A DNA stretch of 64,000 nucleotides from positions 12,774,638 to 12,838,637 of the forward strand of contig JAZAYU010000006.1 in assembly GCA_038501625.1 (NCBI GenBank). Direction: 5' to 3'. Both the position numbers and the translations under genes were made by a program. The notes below the pieces were generated by a model. That model ran no database searches, had not been told where the DNA came from, and saw only the letters and a program-made list of their open reading frames with translations. Numbering within the stretch: position 1 is the first letter of the stretch; each line of letters opens with the position of its first letter. Below, in pieces: positions 22,901-30,244 of the stretch. The stretch comes from Corbicula japonica. Taxonomy: Eukaryota; Mollusca; Bivalvia; Venerida; Cyrenidae.

Positions 22901-25160
22901 TCAAGTGATCAAGTACAAAACCATACCCATAAAATGTTAACCCTTTCCTCCATAGACAAACCTTCATTGCATGGGCGAACAGTTTAGATCCAGATCAGCT
23001 GGCACATCCATGCCGTCTGATCAGGATCTAAACTGTTCGCTTTTTGATTTATTAGGTTATTTCTAACCAAAATGCCAAAAGTGCAGATTCCTATCAGACG
23101 GCACGGATGTGCTGGCTGATCTGGATCTACACTGGTTGCACATGCGTAAAAATGTGTATATATGGAGGAAAGGGTTAAACTGTTAGGCTTATGGTACAAG
23201 TAATATTACCAAAGCAGGAGAACTAAGCTTTATTATAACAAAGAGTCAAAAATTAAAACTTGTAAGAAAGGAAGATTTGGATTACCAATTAAATAGAGGA
23301 TTTTTGTGTTAACCAGTGTAAAATAAACATACATTTCACCCAGTGAGCTCATTTTTTCATGAGTGGCATAGCCACAAGTGAGAATATAAAAGTCTGGAGT
23401 TCACAAGAGAAATACATATCATCATTTGAATATAAGCCCCACTTTTTTCCAGGAATAGGCTAAAAATAGTTGGGGGTGCGGCTTATACATAGGTTTAGGT
23501 TCCCAAGACATTTTTCCAGGCCTCCAAAACATTTTTTAAGTGTGACAAATCTGCCAAGTGCACAGGTATACAGATGCTGAACGAGATATTGGTCATGTCT
23601 ACAAGGATTTTACGAAAGTGTTATTTTAATTGGTAGGTTATTTCTGACCAAAATGCGATGGTACCAGTGCAGATCCTGATCAGAAGGCATGGATATGCCG
23701 GCTGATCTGGATCTACACTGGTCGCACATGCGTAAAAATGCATAAAATTATATATGGAGGAAAGTGTTAACTAGAAGTACCTTTCAAAGCATTTTTCATA
23801 GGCTGCAGACATACCAAACAGTTTCCCAATCTTCTCATTCACAAAATCACTGACAGAATCTGCAACAGTGAAACATATTACTATTACTGTACAGCTGCTT
23901 GTGAATTCTGGAAATATTGTGTCATTAAAACCCCAGTCCTAAACTTAAGTAAGAATATACTATTGAAAAATCATATTTGTCCATATAGACTCCAATATAT
24001 AAACTCTCTAACAGAACACAAAAGGTCCGATCGAATTCTTTCTTATAGACCGGATTTTCAATGATATTGTTAAATTATCATTAACTAACTTTTAAGAAGC
24101 TAAAGATAATGTAGCTATATTTAGCACCGACGAAGAGACCACTTCATGCGTGATTTCGATTTCTGTGACGTTTCGGAATCCTACTTTCGCTTTTAGTCGC
24201 GCGGACCACATTTATTTTAGTAAATTAAAATTTTATTAGCCAGAACTAATGCTGCAAATTTGTGCCTATAGTTCCAAATAATATTTCATACAAGAGCGGG
24301 TGAAATTGAAGTAATGCCGCTTTAATTAACCCTTTGCTCCATATTTATGCATTTAATCACATATGCCACCAGTGTAGATCCAGATCAGCTGGCGTATTTC
24401 ACTTTTTGGTCAAAAAGCAGATGTGCCAGCTAATCTGGATCTACACTATTCACACACATTATTAAGGCATATATGTGGAGGAAAGGGTTAATTTTCAGTT
24501 GAGATTAAAATCCAACTTACTACTTCTGGGGTATTGGGACCAGGTCTAAAGCTGCATGTAGACCCTTATATAGCACATATGCTGGCCTAAGTTAATATCC
24601 TGGAGTTTATTGTGGTCAGCACAGACTGCAGGTATGTTAAAACTAACTTTTACTGTACAATTCTGGTGACTTGAGTATAATAAATCTAAAAATATGAAGG
24701 ATCAAACCTGCTTTCCTCAGGTAAATATTATCAAATTATCCTACTTTTAGCCCGACAGCAGATATAACATCAATATCCTAGAAATCTAAAATGTATTCTA
24801 AAGATACTTATTACAGTGTAAATACCGGCAGTTAACTAAATGTAACTACACCAATCATATACATGTATGGGTAAATTTCTGCTTTTAAACCAAACCAAAT
24901 AAGATTCATCATTGATGTTATTTTCAGTATTAAGCTTACTAGTCATTTGCCTGAGGAAATCTATGTAATGTAAAAAGACAAAAAAAACAACATCCACATA
25001 TGGGGGCACATGTTTTTTAACATGTATACATGTTTATTATTTCTAATTGTCATGACAAACCTTTGGCAACTTGCTTCCCATACTCTAAAAGACCTTCGAG
25101 TGTATGTGCTAGATGTGTAACATCTGCAGCCAGTCCCTCAACATCGTCTACTTTATCCAT
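13824..25160 (-). CDS. SELENOL: Selenoprotein L, eight coding exons (whole gene)
   Basis: Eight minus-strand exons join in frame into a 313-residue protein: 25160-25061, 23859-23781, 22879-22780, 21424-21188, 20147-20025, 16677-16639, 14911-14813 and 13988-13824. Every junction has GT/AG and matching phase. The C-terminal two-thirds is a thioredoxin-fold AhpC/TSA-like (peroxiredoxin-like 2) domain: strand SLVLILLRHFA, redox motif, GGVVVVVSFG, MLLDSDRKIYHSFGL, VWGVSSLVYYAE, QMGGDFLLGPDG. At the CxxC position two TGA codons are in frame (21232-21230 and 21223-21221), residues 158 and 161, reading RHFA-U-LP-U-RN. UxxU is the hallmark of selenoprotein L, a redox family of aquatic animals in which the two Sec residues are reported to form a diselenide. 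The N-terminal about 95 residues are charged and helical. Initiator ATG is preceded by a strong acceptor (TTTTTTTTATGTTTAG), so a non-coding first exon lies upstream. I could not place the required SECIS element by eye. Confidence 0.93.
14038..14271. repeat. MITE-A copy 10, next to SELENOL exon 8
   Basis: Ends TTAACCGTTTCCTCC and GGAGGAAAGGGTTAA. The first hairpin is the GAACAGTTTAG type, the second the GACCAGTG type. It lies 49 bases upstream of the exon 8 acceptor, so it abuts the branch-point region. Confidence 0.85.
14371..14525. repeat. MITE-A fragment 11
   Basis: Left end TTTAACCCATATATATGG and one hairpin; the right end is missing. In SELENOL intron 7. Confidence 0.6.
14813..14911 (-). 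CDS. SELENOL: SELENOL exon 7
   Basis: Acceptor TTTTGTTTAG, donor GTAAAT. 33 codons from VWGVSSLVYYAEAMYAG to HDDTQQ. The next exon starts MGGD, so the join restores the conserved Q-x-GGDF motif of this fold. Confidence 0.92.
14966..15211. repeat. MITE-A copy 12
   Basis: Ends TTTAACCCTTTCCTCC and GGAAGAAAGGGTTAA; both hairpins intact. In SELENOL intron 6, 55 bases from exon 7. Confidence 0.85.
15374..15601 (+). repeat. 38-bp tandem repeat, six copies
   Basis: Unit begins ATGATACCAAAGCTGTTC and ends TGTCATTTCTCAT. Six head-to-tail copies are nearly identical (one A for G change in copy 4), so the expansion is recent. Lies in SELENOL intron 6, directly before a MITE-B. Confidence 0.95.
15626..15771. 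repeat. MITE-B copy 3
   Basis: GCCCAAGATCATAAAACTAA to TTTTATGATCTTGGGC, centre GGCGACTTGTCGCC; the 'GATC' terminal variant. Confidence 0.9.
16008..16153. repeat. MITE-B copy 4
   Basis: GGGCTGAAGGTTATAAAGC to GTTTTATAACCTTGGGC; the centre has point changes (GGTGACGAGTCCCC). Confidence 0.9.
16155..16325. repeat. Decayed MITE-A-like fragment
   Basis: TGATTTGGATCTACATC and AACTACACTAGTC blocks resemble the hairpin arms, but the terminal repeats are gone. Confidence 0.35.
16378..16527. repeat. MITE-B copy 5, diverged
   Basis: GGCTGAAGATTTTAAAACTG to CAGTTTTATAATTTTGGGGC with the CATTTCAGC.AATCAGATG centre. 111 bases from SELENOL exon 6. Confidence 0.85.
16639..16677 (-). CDS. SELENOL: SELENOL exon 6 (39 nt)
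   Basis: Very short exon encoding IYHSFGLQRSVLK, which matches the 'IY..FGL.RS' segment typical of AhpC/TSA_2-like proteins. Acceptor ATGTTTTCAG, donor GTAAGT. It lies 118 bases from a mariner element in the upstream intron. Confidence 0.9.
16796..18153 (+). mobile_element. Mariner-type transposon with internally deleted transposase
   Basis: Perfect 35-bp terminal inverted repeats beginning CGAGGGGTGATCAATAAATT, flanked by TA on both sides (16794-16795 and 18154-18155), the target duplication of Tc1/mariner elements. It carries a plus-strand transposase remnant. The element sits in intron 5 of SELENOL, on the strand opposite to the gene. Perfect ends suggest recent movement, presumably driven in trans, because the encoded transposase is broken. 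Confidence 0.93.
17155..17871 (+). pseudogene. Mariner transposase remnant, catalytic centre lost
   Basis: The frame from ATG 17155 (or ATG 17170) gives an N-terminal helix-turn-helix region of the mariner type (MSVEQRSAIKFCVLNGISRG, KTAVYKWYNRFKEGR) and a second HTH region (DRRLTIRKITERVDCSYGTV). The block that normally holds the first catalytic Asp reads VTANETW, with Asn in place of Asp. The sequence then jumps to LEHPPYSPQP, so the middle of the catalytic domain with the second Asp is deleted, the third Asp is replaced, and TGA at 17704-17706 stops the frame. The same frame continues as LFPLVKSYLRGIHFDS to a TAG at 17869-17871, matching the usual mariner C-terminus. Intact transposases of this family are about 340-350 residues. 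Confidence 0.92.
18445..19452. mobile_element. 1-kb non-autonomous element with long inverted repeats
   Basis: Left arm (about 18445-18600) and right arm (about 19295-19452) are inverted copies: ATATCCTTTT at one end and GGAAAGGATAT at the other. Each arm holds two direct repeats of a module with ACCCTGTTTT, GGACGCCCGAAACGTATTTA and AACGT. The interior has no convincing ORF. In SELENOL intron 5, about 290 bases from the mariner. Confidence 0.8.
19874..20016. repeat. MITE-B copy 6, abutting SELENOL exon 5 donor
   Basis: GGGCCCAAGATCATAAAACT to TTTTATCATTTTGGGC. On the minus strand the element begins about 9-10 bases after the exon 5 / intron boundary, just past the GTGAGA donor. Confidence 0.88.
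20025..20147 (-). CDS. SELENOL: SELENOL exon 5
   Basis: Acceptor TTCATTTTCAG, donor GTGAGA. 41 codons: EEIASAGGVVVVVSFGLQEG, then RWLQDTGCPFTMLLDSDRK. Contains the second beta strand of the fold. It sits between two MITE-B palindromes (19874-20016 and 20191-20338) only about 10 and 44 bases away. Length is a multiple of three. Confidence 0.92.
20191..20338. repeat. MITE-B copy 7 (family reference)
   Basis: About 150-bp, almost perfectly palindromic foldback: GGCCTGAAGGTTATAAAGCT, GAGATTGGAAACCAGTCTC, AAATCTCAAGCATCTGATTG, GCTGAAATGGCGACCAG, then the same blocks in reverse complement. There is no coding capacity. The terminal 'GGTTATAAA' variant alternates with 'GATCATAAA' in other copies. 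The centre contains ATTGG/CCAAT and ATGGCGAC on both strands. About 15 copies lie in this window, mostly intronic. The mobilising transposase is not visible here. Confidence 0.92.
20346..20570. repeat. MITE-A copy 13
   Basis: Starts 8 bases after MITE-B copy 7. Ends TTAACCCTTTCCTCC and GGAGGAAAGGGTTCA; hairpin arms are shortened. Confidence 0.8.
21188..21424 (-). CDS. SELENOL: SELENOL exon 4 carrying both Sec codons
   Basis: Acceptor TTTATTTACAG, donor GTACAT. 79 codons beginning QEWDIFLGSIDKTLEG and ending VADVIQQQ. Two TGA codons (21232-21230, 21223-21221) are separated by CTA CCA (Leu-Pro) and occupy the CxxC position of the thioredoxin fold right after the hydrophobic strand. The reading frame is otherwise clean on both sides, which argues for Sec and against decay. 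Confidence 0.92.
21703..21890. repeat. MITE-A copy 14, shortened
   Basis: ATCCTTTACACCATATTTAC to GGAGTAAAGGTAT; the second hairpin has lost its return arm. Confidence 0.75.
22075..22320. repeat. MITE-A copy 15
   Basis: ATCTCTTTACTCCATG to CATGGAGTAAATGGTTAA; both hairpins present, diverged. A further hairpin-arm fragment lies at about 21990-22050. Confidence 0.8.
22318..22722 (+). repeat. 400-bp dispersed repeat D, copy 1
   Basis: Begins TTAAAGCCCCAGCCCTAAAC, contains CCATATAGACTCCAATATAT and AGAACACAAAAGGTCCGATC, and ends near GTAATGCAGCTTTAA. The terminal TTAAAGC and GCTTTAA are inverse. A second copy lies at 23925-24324 in the same orientation. No ORF. Confidence 0.85.
22780..22879 (-). 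CDS. SELENOL: SELENOL exon 3
   Basis: Acceptor TTGTTTTACAAG and weak donor GTTGGT. Encodes LDVPTKSEMEKKIHKHARHA and on to TELLNVE; basic and helical. Using the nearer AG (AATCAG) would break the frame, so the upstream AG was chosen. Confidence 0.8.
22937..23178. repeat. MITE-A copy 16
   Basis: Full-length: TTAACCCTTTCCTCCATAG to TATGGAGGAAAGGGTTAA. Hairpin 1 is the GAACAGTTTAG type and hairpin 2 the GTGCAGAT...CTACACTGGTTGC type. 58 bases from SELENOL exon 3. Confidence 0.9.
23633..23770. repeat. MITE-A half copy 17, next to SELENOL exon 2
   Basis: Only the right half is present (TTCTGACCAAAATGCGATGG to TGGAGGAAAGTGTTAA). It ends 10 bases outside the exon 2 boundary, where the donor lies. 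Confidence 0.85.
23781..23859 (-). CDS. SELENOL: SELENOL exon 2
   Basis: Acceptor TTCACTGTTGCAG, donor GTACTT. Encodes SVSDFVNEKIGKLFGMSAAY and the following EKCFE. Enters with two bases and exits with two; the phases fit exons 1 and 3. A half-copy of MITE-A ends 10 bases outside the donor. Confidence 0.85.
23925..24324 (+). repeat. 400-bp dispersed repeat D, copy 2
   Basis: Same order of blocks as 22318-22722, beginning AAAACCCCAGTCCTAAAC and ending GTAATGCCGCTTTAA, at roughly 90% identity by eye. The two copies are direct repeats that bracket SELENOL exons 2 and 3. Confidence 0.85.
24325..24491. repeat. MITE-A copy 18, shortened
   Basis: TTAACCCTTTGCTCCATA to TGTGGAGGAAAGGGTTAA with one composite hairpin. 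Directly adjoins repeat D copy 2. Confidence 0.85.
25061..25160 (-). CDS. SELENOL: SELENOL exon 1 (first coding)
   Basis: Encodes MDKVDDVEGLAADV... to ...YGKQVAK plus one base. Start ATG at 25160-25158. The exon continues 5' as UTR to an acceptor at about 25199. Donor is GTTTGT, weaker than consensus. Exits in phase 1. Confidence 0.85.
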
Positions 25161-25866
25161 TGCAAATAATGTAGGCGGATCTTTACCTTCTCATTATCTA
25201 AACATAAAAAAAATGTATCTGCCTGAGAGTGTTTTATGAGGTTTTCCCCTATTTTATTAAAAAACAGTGTTACGACAGCTTGCTCTTGTTAAGATTCAAT
25301 TAGTCTTTGGATCACATTTGATGTGACCCTGGCAATCACCACGTAACCTAGCTGGCATTTACTATATGTTCTGTCATTCACCATGTCATGTCATGGTTTG
25401 CCTGGGAAAGTACTTACATGTAACTCTGTTATTTAATGGAAAATAGTGTCTCTGTGGCAGAATGAAAATTCAAAGGAACTTGATTTAAAGTGAAATTTTG
25501 GGGAAAATGCATGATTTTAAGATGAACAGCAGCCAATAAAAAGGGAAAAATTATATTAATTTTGCTTTCACCAGGTAATCTGGCATTCTTCAAGTTATCT
25601 GGCAATCACCATGTGAAATAGTACATGTATTTACCATTAGCTCAACTTATAATAATTGTGCACAACAAGGGCTTTTCTATATGATACAATGGTCACCTTA
25701 AAGGACAGACATCAATAAAATCTCAGTAGGTAAAATGGGTCTGTGCTTTTAGTTGAAATATTTAGACTTAACATTACATTCAACATGTGATATTGCATTC
25801 AGGACACAATTATGAAAAATGTCATCAGAAATCTGCCAGATAATAAGCAAATTCGTTGAATTTATA

Positions 25867-28025
25867 TCCCCCGCTGAATACTGGTTATTACTAACACAAC
25901 AGCTGAAGACATAGGGCTTTATTTAGATATTAATCATGGATGTCAAAAAAGGCGAAAAAAAAAAAAACTTCAGATGGTGAAAAGGGTTGGGCAGCTCACC
26001 AGAATATAAAAATAAGACGAAAAGTCTTCAAGTTGTTGAAATGAAGAACGCAGTAGTAAAAATATAGCGCTGTATTTAATAGAAATCCATGCAGAAGTTG
26101 CATAGAAGTGGCATGGAAACGAATACTAATCTATATGCATAGTGCATAACTTATCAAAGGGCCATAACTGTGTTAAGCGTTCGGATCAGAACAAGACAAC
26201 AATATGGGCATCTTGTCTTGGTATTGATGATTTCCATAGATTCCTGCGAGAAATAGCAAGGAAACAAATACTGCTCTACATGCAAAATGCATAACTTATC
26301 AAAGGGCCATAACTCTGTGTTAAAGGATCTGACTGAAACAAGATGACAATATGCGCGTCTCCTCATGGTATTGATGGTTCCCAGAAAGTTTCATTAAAAT
26401 CCACCCAGTAGTTGCAGAGAAATAGTGCGGAAACAAATTCTGCTCTATATGCATAAAACATAAGTTATCAAAGGGCAAAAACTCTATGTTAAAAAGTCTG
26501 ACCAGAACAAGATGACAAAATGCGCATCTCATCTCAGTATTGATGTTTCCCAGAAAGTTTCATTTCAATCCATCAAGAAGTTGCAAAGAAATAGAGCGGA
26601 AACAAATACTGCTCTATATGCATCATGCATAAGTTATCAAAGGGCAATAACTCTGTGTTAAACAGTCTGACTGGAACAAGACAACAATATACACATCTCT
26701 TCTTGGTATTGATGGTTCTCAGAAAGATTAATTGAAATCCATCCAGTAGTTGCAGAGAAATAGAGTAAACGAATACTGCTCTATAATATGCATAATGCAT
26801 TAGTTATCAAAGGGCCATAACTCTGTGTTCAATAGTCTGACGGGAACAAGAGGGTGATATGCGCATCTCCTCTTGGTATAGATGGTTTCCAGAAAGTTTC
26901 ATTGAAATCCATCCAAAAGTTGCACGGAAACAAATACTGCTCTATATGCATAATGCATAAGTTATCAAAGAGCCTTAACTCTGTGATAAACGGTCTGACC
27001 GGAACAAGACAATGATATGCGCAGCTCTTCTTGGTATTGATGGTTTCAAGAAAGTTTCATTGAATTCCATTCAGTAGTTGCAGAGAAATAGCTGGAAAAC
27101 GAATACTGCTGTATATGCATAATGCATAAGTTATCAAAGGGCCGTAACTCTGTGTTAAACGGTCTGACCAGAACAAGACGATGACATGCGCATCTCCTCT
27201 TGGTATTGATGGTTTCAAGAAAGATTTATTGAAATCCATCCAGTAGTTGCAGAGAAATAGCGCAGAAACGAAAACTGCTCTATATGCATAATACATAAAT
27301 TATCAAAGGGCAATAACTCTGTGTTAAACAGTCTGACTGGAACAAGACGATGACATGCGCATCTCTTCTTGGTATTGATGGTTTCCAAAAAGTTTCATTG
27401 AATTCCATTCAGTAGTTGCAGAGAAATAGCAAGGAAATGAATACTGCTCTATATGCATAATGCATAAGTTATCGAAGGGCCATAACTCTGTGTTCAACAG
27501 TCTGACTGGAACAAGACGACAACATGCACATCTCCTCTTGGTATTGATGGTTCTCAGAAAGATTTATTGAAATCCATCTGGTAGTTGCAGAGAAATAGAG
27601 GGAAATGAATACTGCTCTATATGCATAATGCATAAGTTATCAAAGGGCAATAACTCTGTGTTAAATGGTCTAACAGAAACAAGACGACGATATGCGCATC
27701 TCCTCTTTGTATAGATGGTTTTCAGCAAGTTTCATTGAAATCCATAGAGTAGTTGCAGAGAAATAGCGCGGAAACGAATACTGCTCTATATACATAATGC
27801 ATAGGTTATCAAAGGGCCATAACTCTGTGTTAATGGTCTGACCGGAACAAGACGATGATATGTGCATCTCCTCTTGGTACTGATGGTTCCCACCAAGTTT
27901 CGTTGAAATCCATCCAGTGAAGGCAGAGAAATAGCCCGGAAACGAAATTCGGACGGACAGCGTGACAGCGTGACGGACGGACAACTCCAAAATAATATCC
28001 CCCTCCCGATTTCATCGGCGGGGGA
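25867..28025. mobile_element. TCCCCCGC-ended element with about 168-bp tandem array
   Basis: Inverted ends TCCCCCGCTGA and TCATCGGCGGGGGA, flanked by TA at both sides, as in Tc1/mariner-type insertions. The interior holds about eleven copies of a roughly 165-170-bp unit with CTGCTCTATATGCATAATG, AGTTATCAAAGGGCCATAAC and TTGGTATTGATGGTTTCC. It ends with a GGACGGACAGCGTGACAGCG tail. Short minus-strand ORFs of the pattern LPFDNLCIMHIEQY are readings of the repeat unit, not genes. No transposase. Lies just upstream of SELENOL's first coding exon. Confidence 0.85.
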
Positions 28026-28529
28026 TAGTAATTAAACAAAACAACAACAGACTTTTATAATTTGTAAAATATGAACTGCTGTTCATTAATTTAACCTAAA
28101 ACCTGATTAACCTGCCAATGGCTGTGACACTGCTATTAAAACCTCAATGTTAAGTACATTGTTTATAAAATTTATTGATATGTGTTAGTCTGTCTAGTCT
28201 AGAAGCTAAGAACAAACATTAAAACTAGCGACCAGCATGACAGAACAACAGCAATAGTAGCACTTTCATTTCCATGTTACATCAAAAAGATTAAATTTAT
28301 CTACGTTAACGGTTTCCAAGACAACAATAATTGAACGATTGTTTATCCGAAAAATAATAACCCGAAGTTATGATACTTTGAAGATCACTAAGGATTAACT
28401 ATCAGAAAGTGTTGTTTCCATGTATTTTGTGAAATCCTTCACAATGTTGAATGCTTAAAAATACTTTTTATTCTGAATTCCTTTTGTTTTCATAATGTTT
28501 GAATAAAATACAAATGTACAAAATTTATA

Positions 28530-28721
28530 TACGCCTTCTTCTTGGCGGCCGTCCTGGATGTTGACCCCGGAAGTGAATTTTCGTCTAAATCGTCAGACGC
28601 TCGTAGCTGATCAACATTGATGCCGTGACGAATCTATGAAATGATTGAGAGTACTATATTTAGTAACCGGTTATACCTGTTTCCGCACCAAACAGTGAGT
28701 TTTTATAGCTTTCTCCACCGG
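28530..28721 (+). promoter_or_regulatory. Candidate promoter / non-coding first exon
   Basis: In AT-rich surroundings this stretch is CpG-containing and non-repetitive: CTTGGCGGCCGTCCTGG, an ETS-type CCCCGGAAGTGA (about 28564-28575) and CGTCAGACGCTCG. On the plus strand it ends at GGGTAAGTATC, a near-consensus donor (GT at 28722), with an alternative GTGAGT at 28695. All ATGs inside open only short frames, so as an exon it would be 5' UTR. Gene 2 lies downstream on the plus strand and SELENOL on the minus strand, so a bidirectional promoter is possible. This is inference; no transcription start is visible. Confidence 0.45.
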
Positions 28722-28866
28722 GTAAGTATCAGTTGCGTAGCCTAGATCTACAAAGCAACCAAGTCTTAATCAGGCTGTCAATGTTGACTGTTGTGTTATG
28801 CATGATAAAGATTATAAGGTCAATAAGGTTAATCCAAATACCTATATATTGAACATATGTCTTTGG

Positions 28867-29185
28867 TTAATCCCTTTCTCCATTTGATTTGGATGTTATC
28901 CCGCGGCCAATCGTGTAGCTCTAGATCAGCTTGCACATCTATTCCATTTGATCAGATTATGCATTGTTTGGTTTTGATTCATTAATTTATTTCAAACCAA
29001 GAAGTGACCAGTGTATATCAGATACATCTCAGATCAGGCCTGAAGGTTATAAACCTGAGATTGGAAACCAGTCTCAGATGCTTGAGATTTGAGAATGGTT
29101 TCCATGCTCAGTTTTATAACCTTGGGCACAGATGTCACAGATGTACTGGATGATCTGAAGCTACACAAATCCTGCATATTTATTT
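28867..29185. repeat. MITE-A copy 19 split by MITE-B
   Basis: Left part 28867-29034 starts TTAATCCCTTTCTCC; the right part resumes at about 29130 with GATGTCACAGATGTAC. A MITE-B occupies the gap. Confidence 0.75.
29035..29129. repeat. MITE-B copy 8, centre deleted, nested in MITE-A
   Basis: GCCTGAAGGTTATAAACC to GTTTTATAACCTTGGGC; the ATTGG...CCAAT centre is missing, as if one hairpin turn had been skipped. Confidence 0.85.
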
Positions 29186-29347
29186 AACCCTTGTTCCATA
29201 GAAACACCTTTATTGCATGGGCGAACAGTTTAGATCCAGATCAGCTGGTACATCTGTGCTGTCTGATCAGGATCTAAACTGTTGGCTTTTTTATTCATTC
29301 GATTATTTCTGACAAATGCGACCAGTGCAGATGGAGGAAAGGGTTAA
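29184..29347. repeat. MITE-A copy 20, second hairpin lost
   Basis: TTAACCCTTGTTCCATAG to GATGGAGGAAAGGGTTAA. It has a complete GAACAGTTTAG-type hairpin followed by GACCAGTGCAG, then jumps to the right end. Confidence 0.85.
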
Positions 29348-29499
29348 TAAGTGAAGTTTTGAGTCAGCCCGAGTTTTAATGTAGAAAGTGACAAATGCAA
29401 TGGCAATTTAAATCAGTTTACTATAATAAAGAATCTATCCACTCATAAAATTCCTATTTAATTTTTGTTGTCGGCAAATTTATATTGTCTATTTTAGGG

Positions 29500-29698
29500 T
29501 TAACGCTTAAATGTATGTGATAGGTTTTATGTCCTACAGCAACCAGTATAGATCCTGCTTGGGTAGCAGATCTCAATCTACACTGTTCACCTTTCAATTC
29601 ATTACATTATTTCTGACAAGGAAGCAAATGGTGTAGATTCAGCTTAGGTGGCATTATAGAATGTGACAGCTGATCTTGATCAGCACTGGTATAAAAGT
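29500..29698. repeat. Decayed MITE-A-like fragment
   Basis: AGCAACCAGTATAGATCCTG, CAATCTACACTGTTCACC and GTGTAGATTCAGC blocks, no recognisable terminal repeats. Confidence 0.5.
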
Positions 29699-29700
29699 TA

Positions 29701-29942
29701 TTAACCCTTTCCTGCATAGAAACACCTTTATTGCATGGGCGAACAGTTTAGATCCAGATCAGCTAGCACGTCTGTGCCATCTGATCAGGATCTAAACTGT
29801 TCACTCTTTGATTTGTTAGGTTATTTCTGACCAAAATGCGACCAGTGCAGATCCTAATCAGATGGCACGGATGTGCCGGTTGATCTGGATCTAATTTGCT
29901 TGCACATGCATAAAAATGTGTATATATGGAGGAAAGGGTTCA
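29701..29942. repeat. MITE-A copy 21
   Basis: TTAACCCTTTCCTGCATAG to TATGGAGGAAAGGGTTCA; both hairpins intact apart from a mutated return arm (GATCTAATTTGCTTGC). Confidence 0.9.
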
Positions 29943-29956
29943 AGGTGTACCATAAT

Positions 29957-30169
29957 TTAACCCTTTACTCCATGGATACACCTTGGGAGACAATTGTAGA
30001 TCTCCACATCAGCTGGCACATGCATGCCTTCTGATCTGGAGCTACACTGTTCACTTGAGGTTATTTCTTACCAAGAAGCAAATAATGTAGATCCAGCTTA
30101 GATGGCAGGGATGTGCTGGCTGATCTGAATCTACACTGGTCAGCCATGTCTATGGAGTAAAGGGTCAAG
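29957..30169. repeat. MITE-A copy 22
   Basis: TTAACCCTTTACTCCATGG to CTATGGAGTAAAGGGTCAA; the 'TACTCC' end variant. Confidence 0.85.
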
Positions 30170-30244
30170 AGAGATTTTGAGTTTATGCATTTGTTTTATG
30201 ACCATGTCATAGAGGTGTCATCTTCTTGCTGTGTTTCTGTTTTT

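Noticed and set aside
26154..28039. Series of 70-106-residue minus-strand ORFs
   Set aside because: All are readings of the about 168-bp tandem unit in the TCCCCCGC-ended element; they shift frame from unit to unit.
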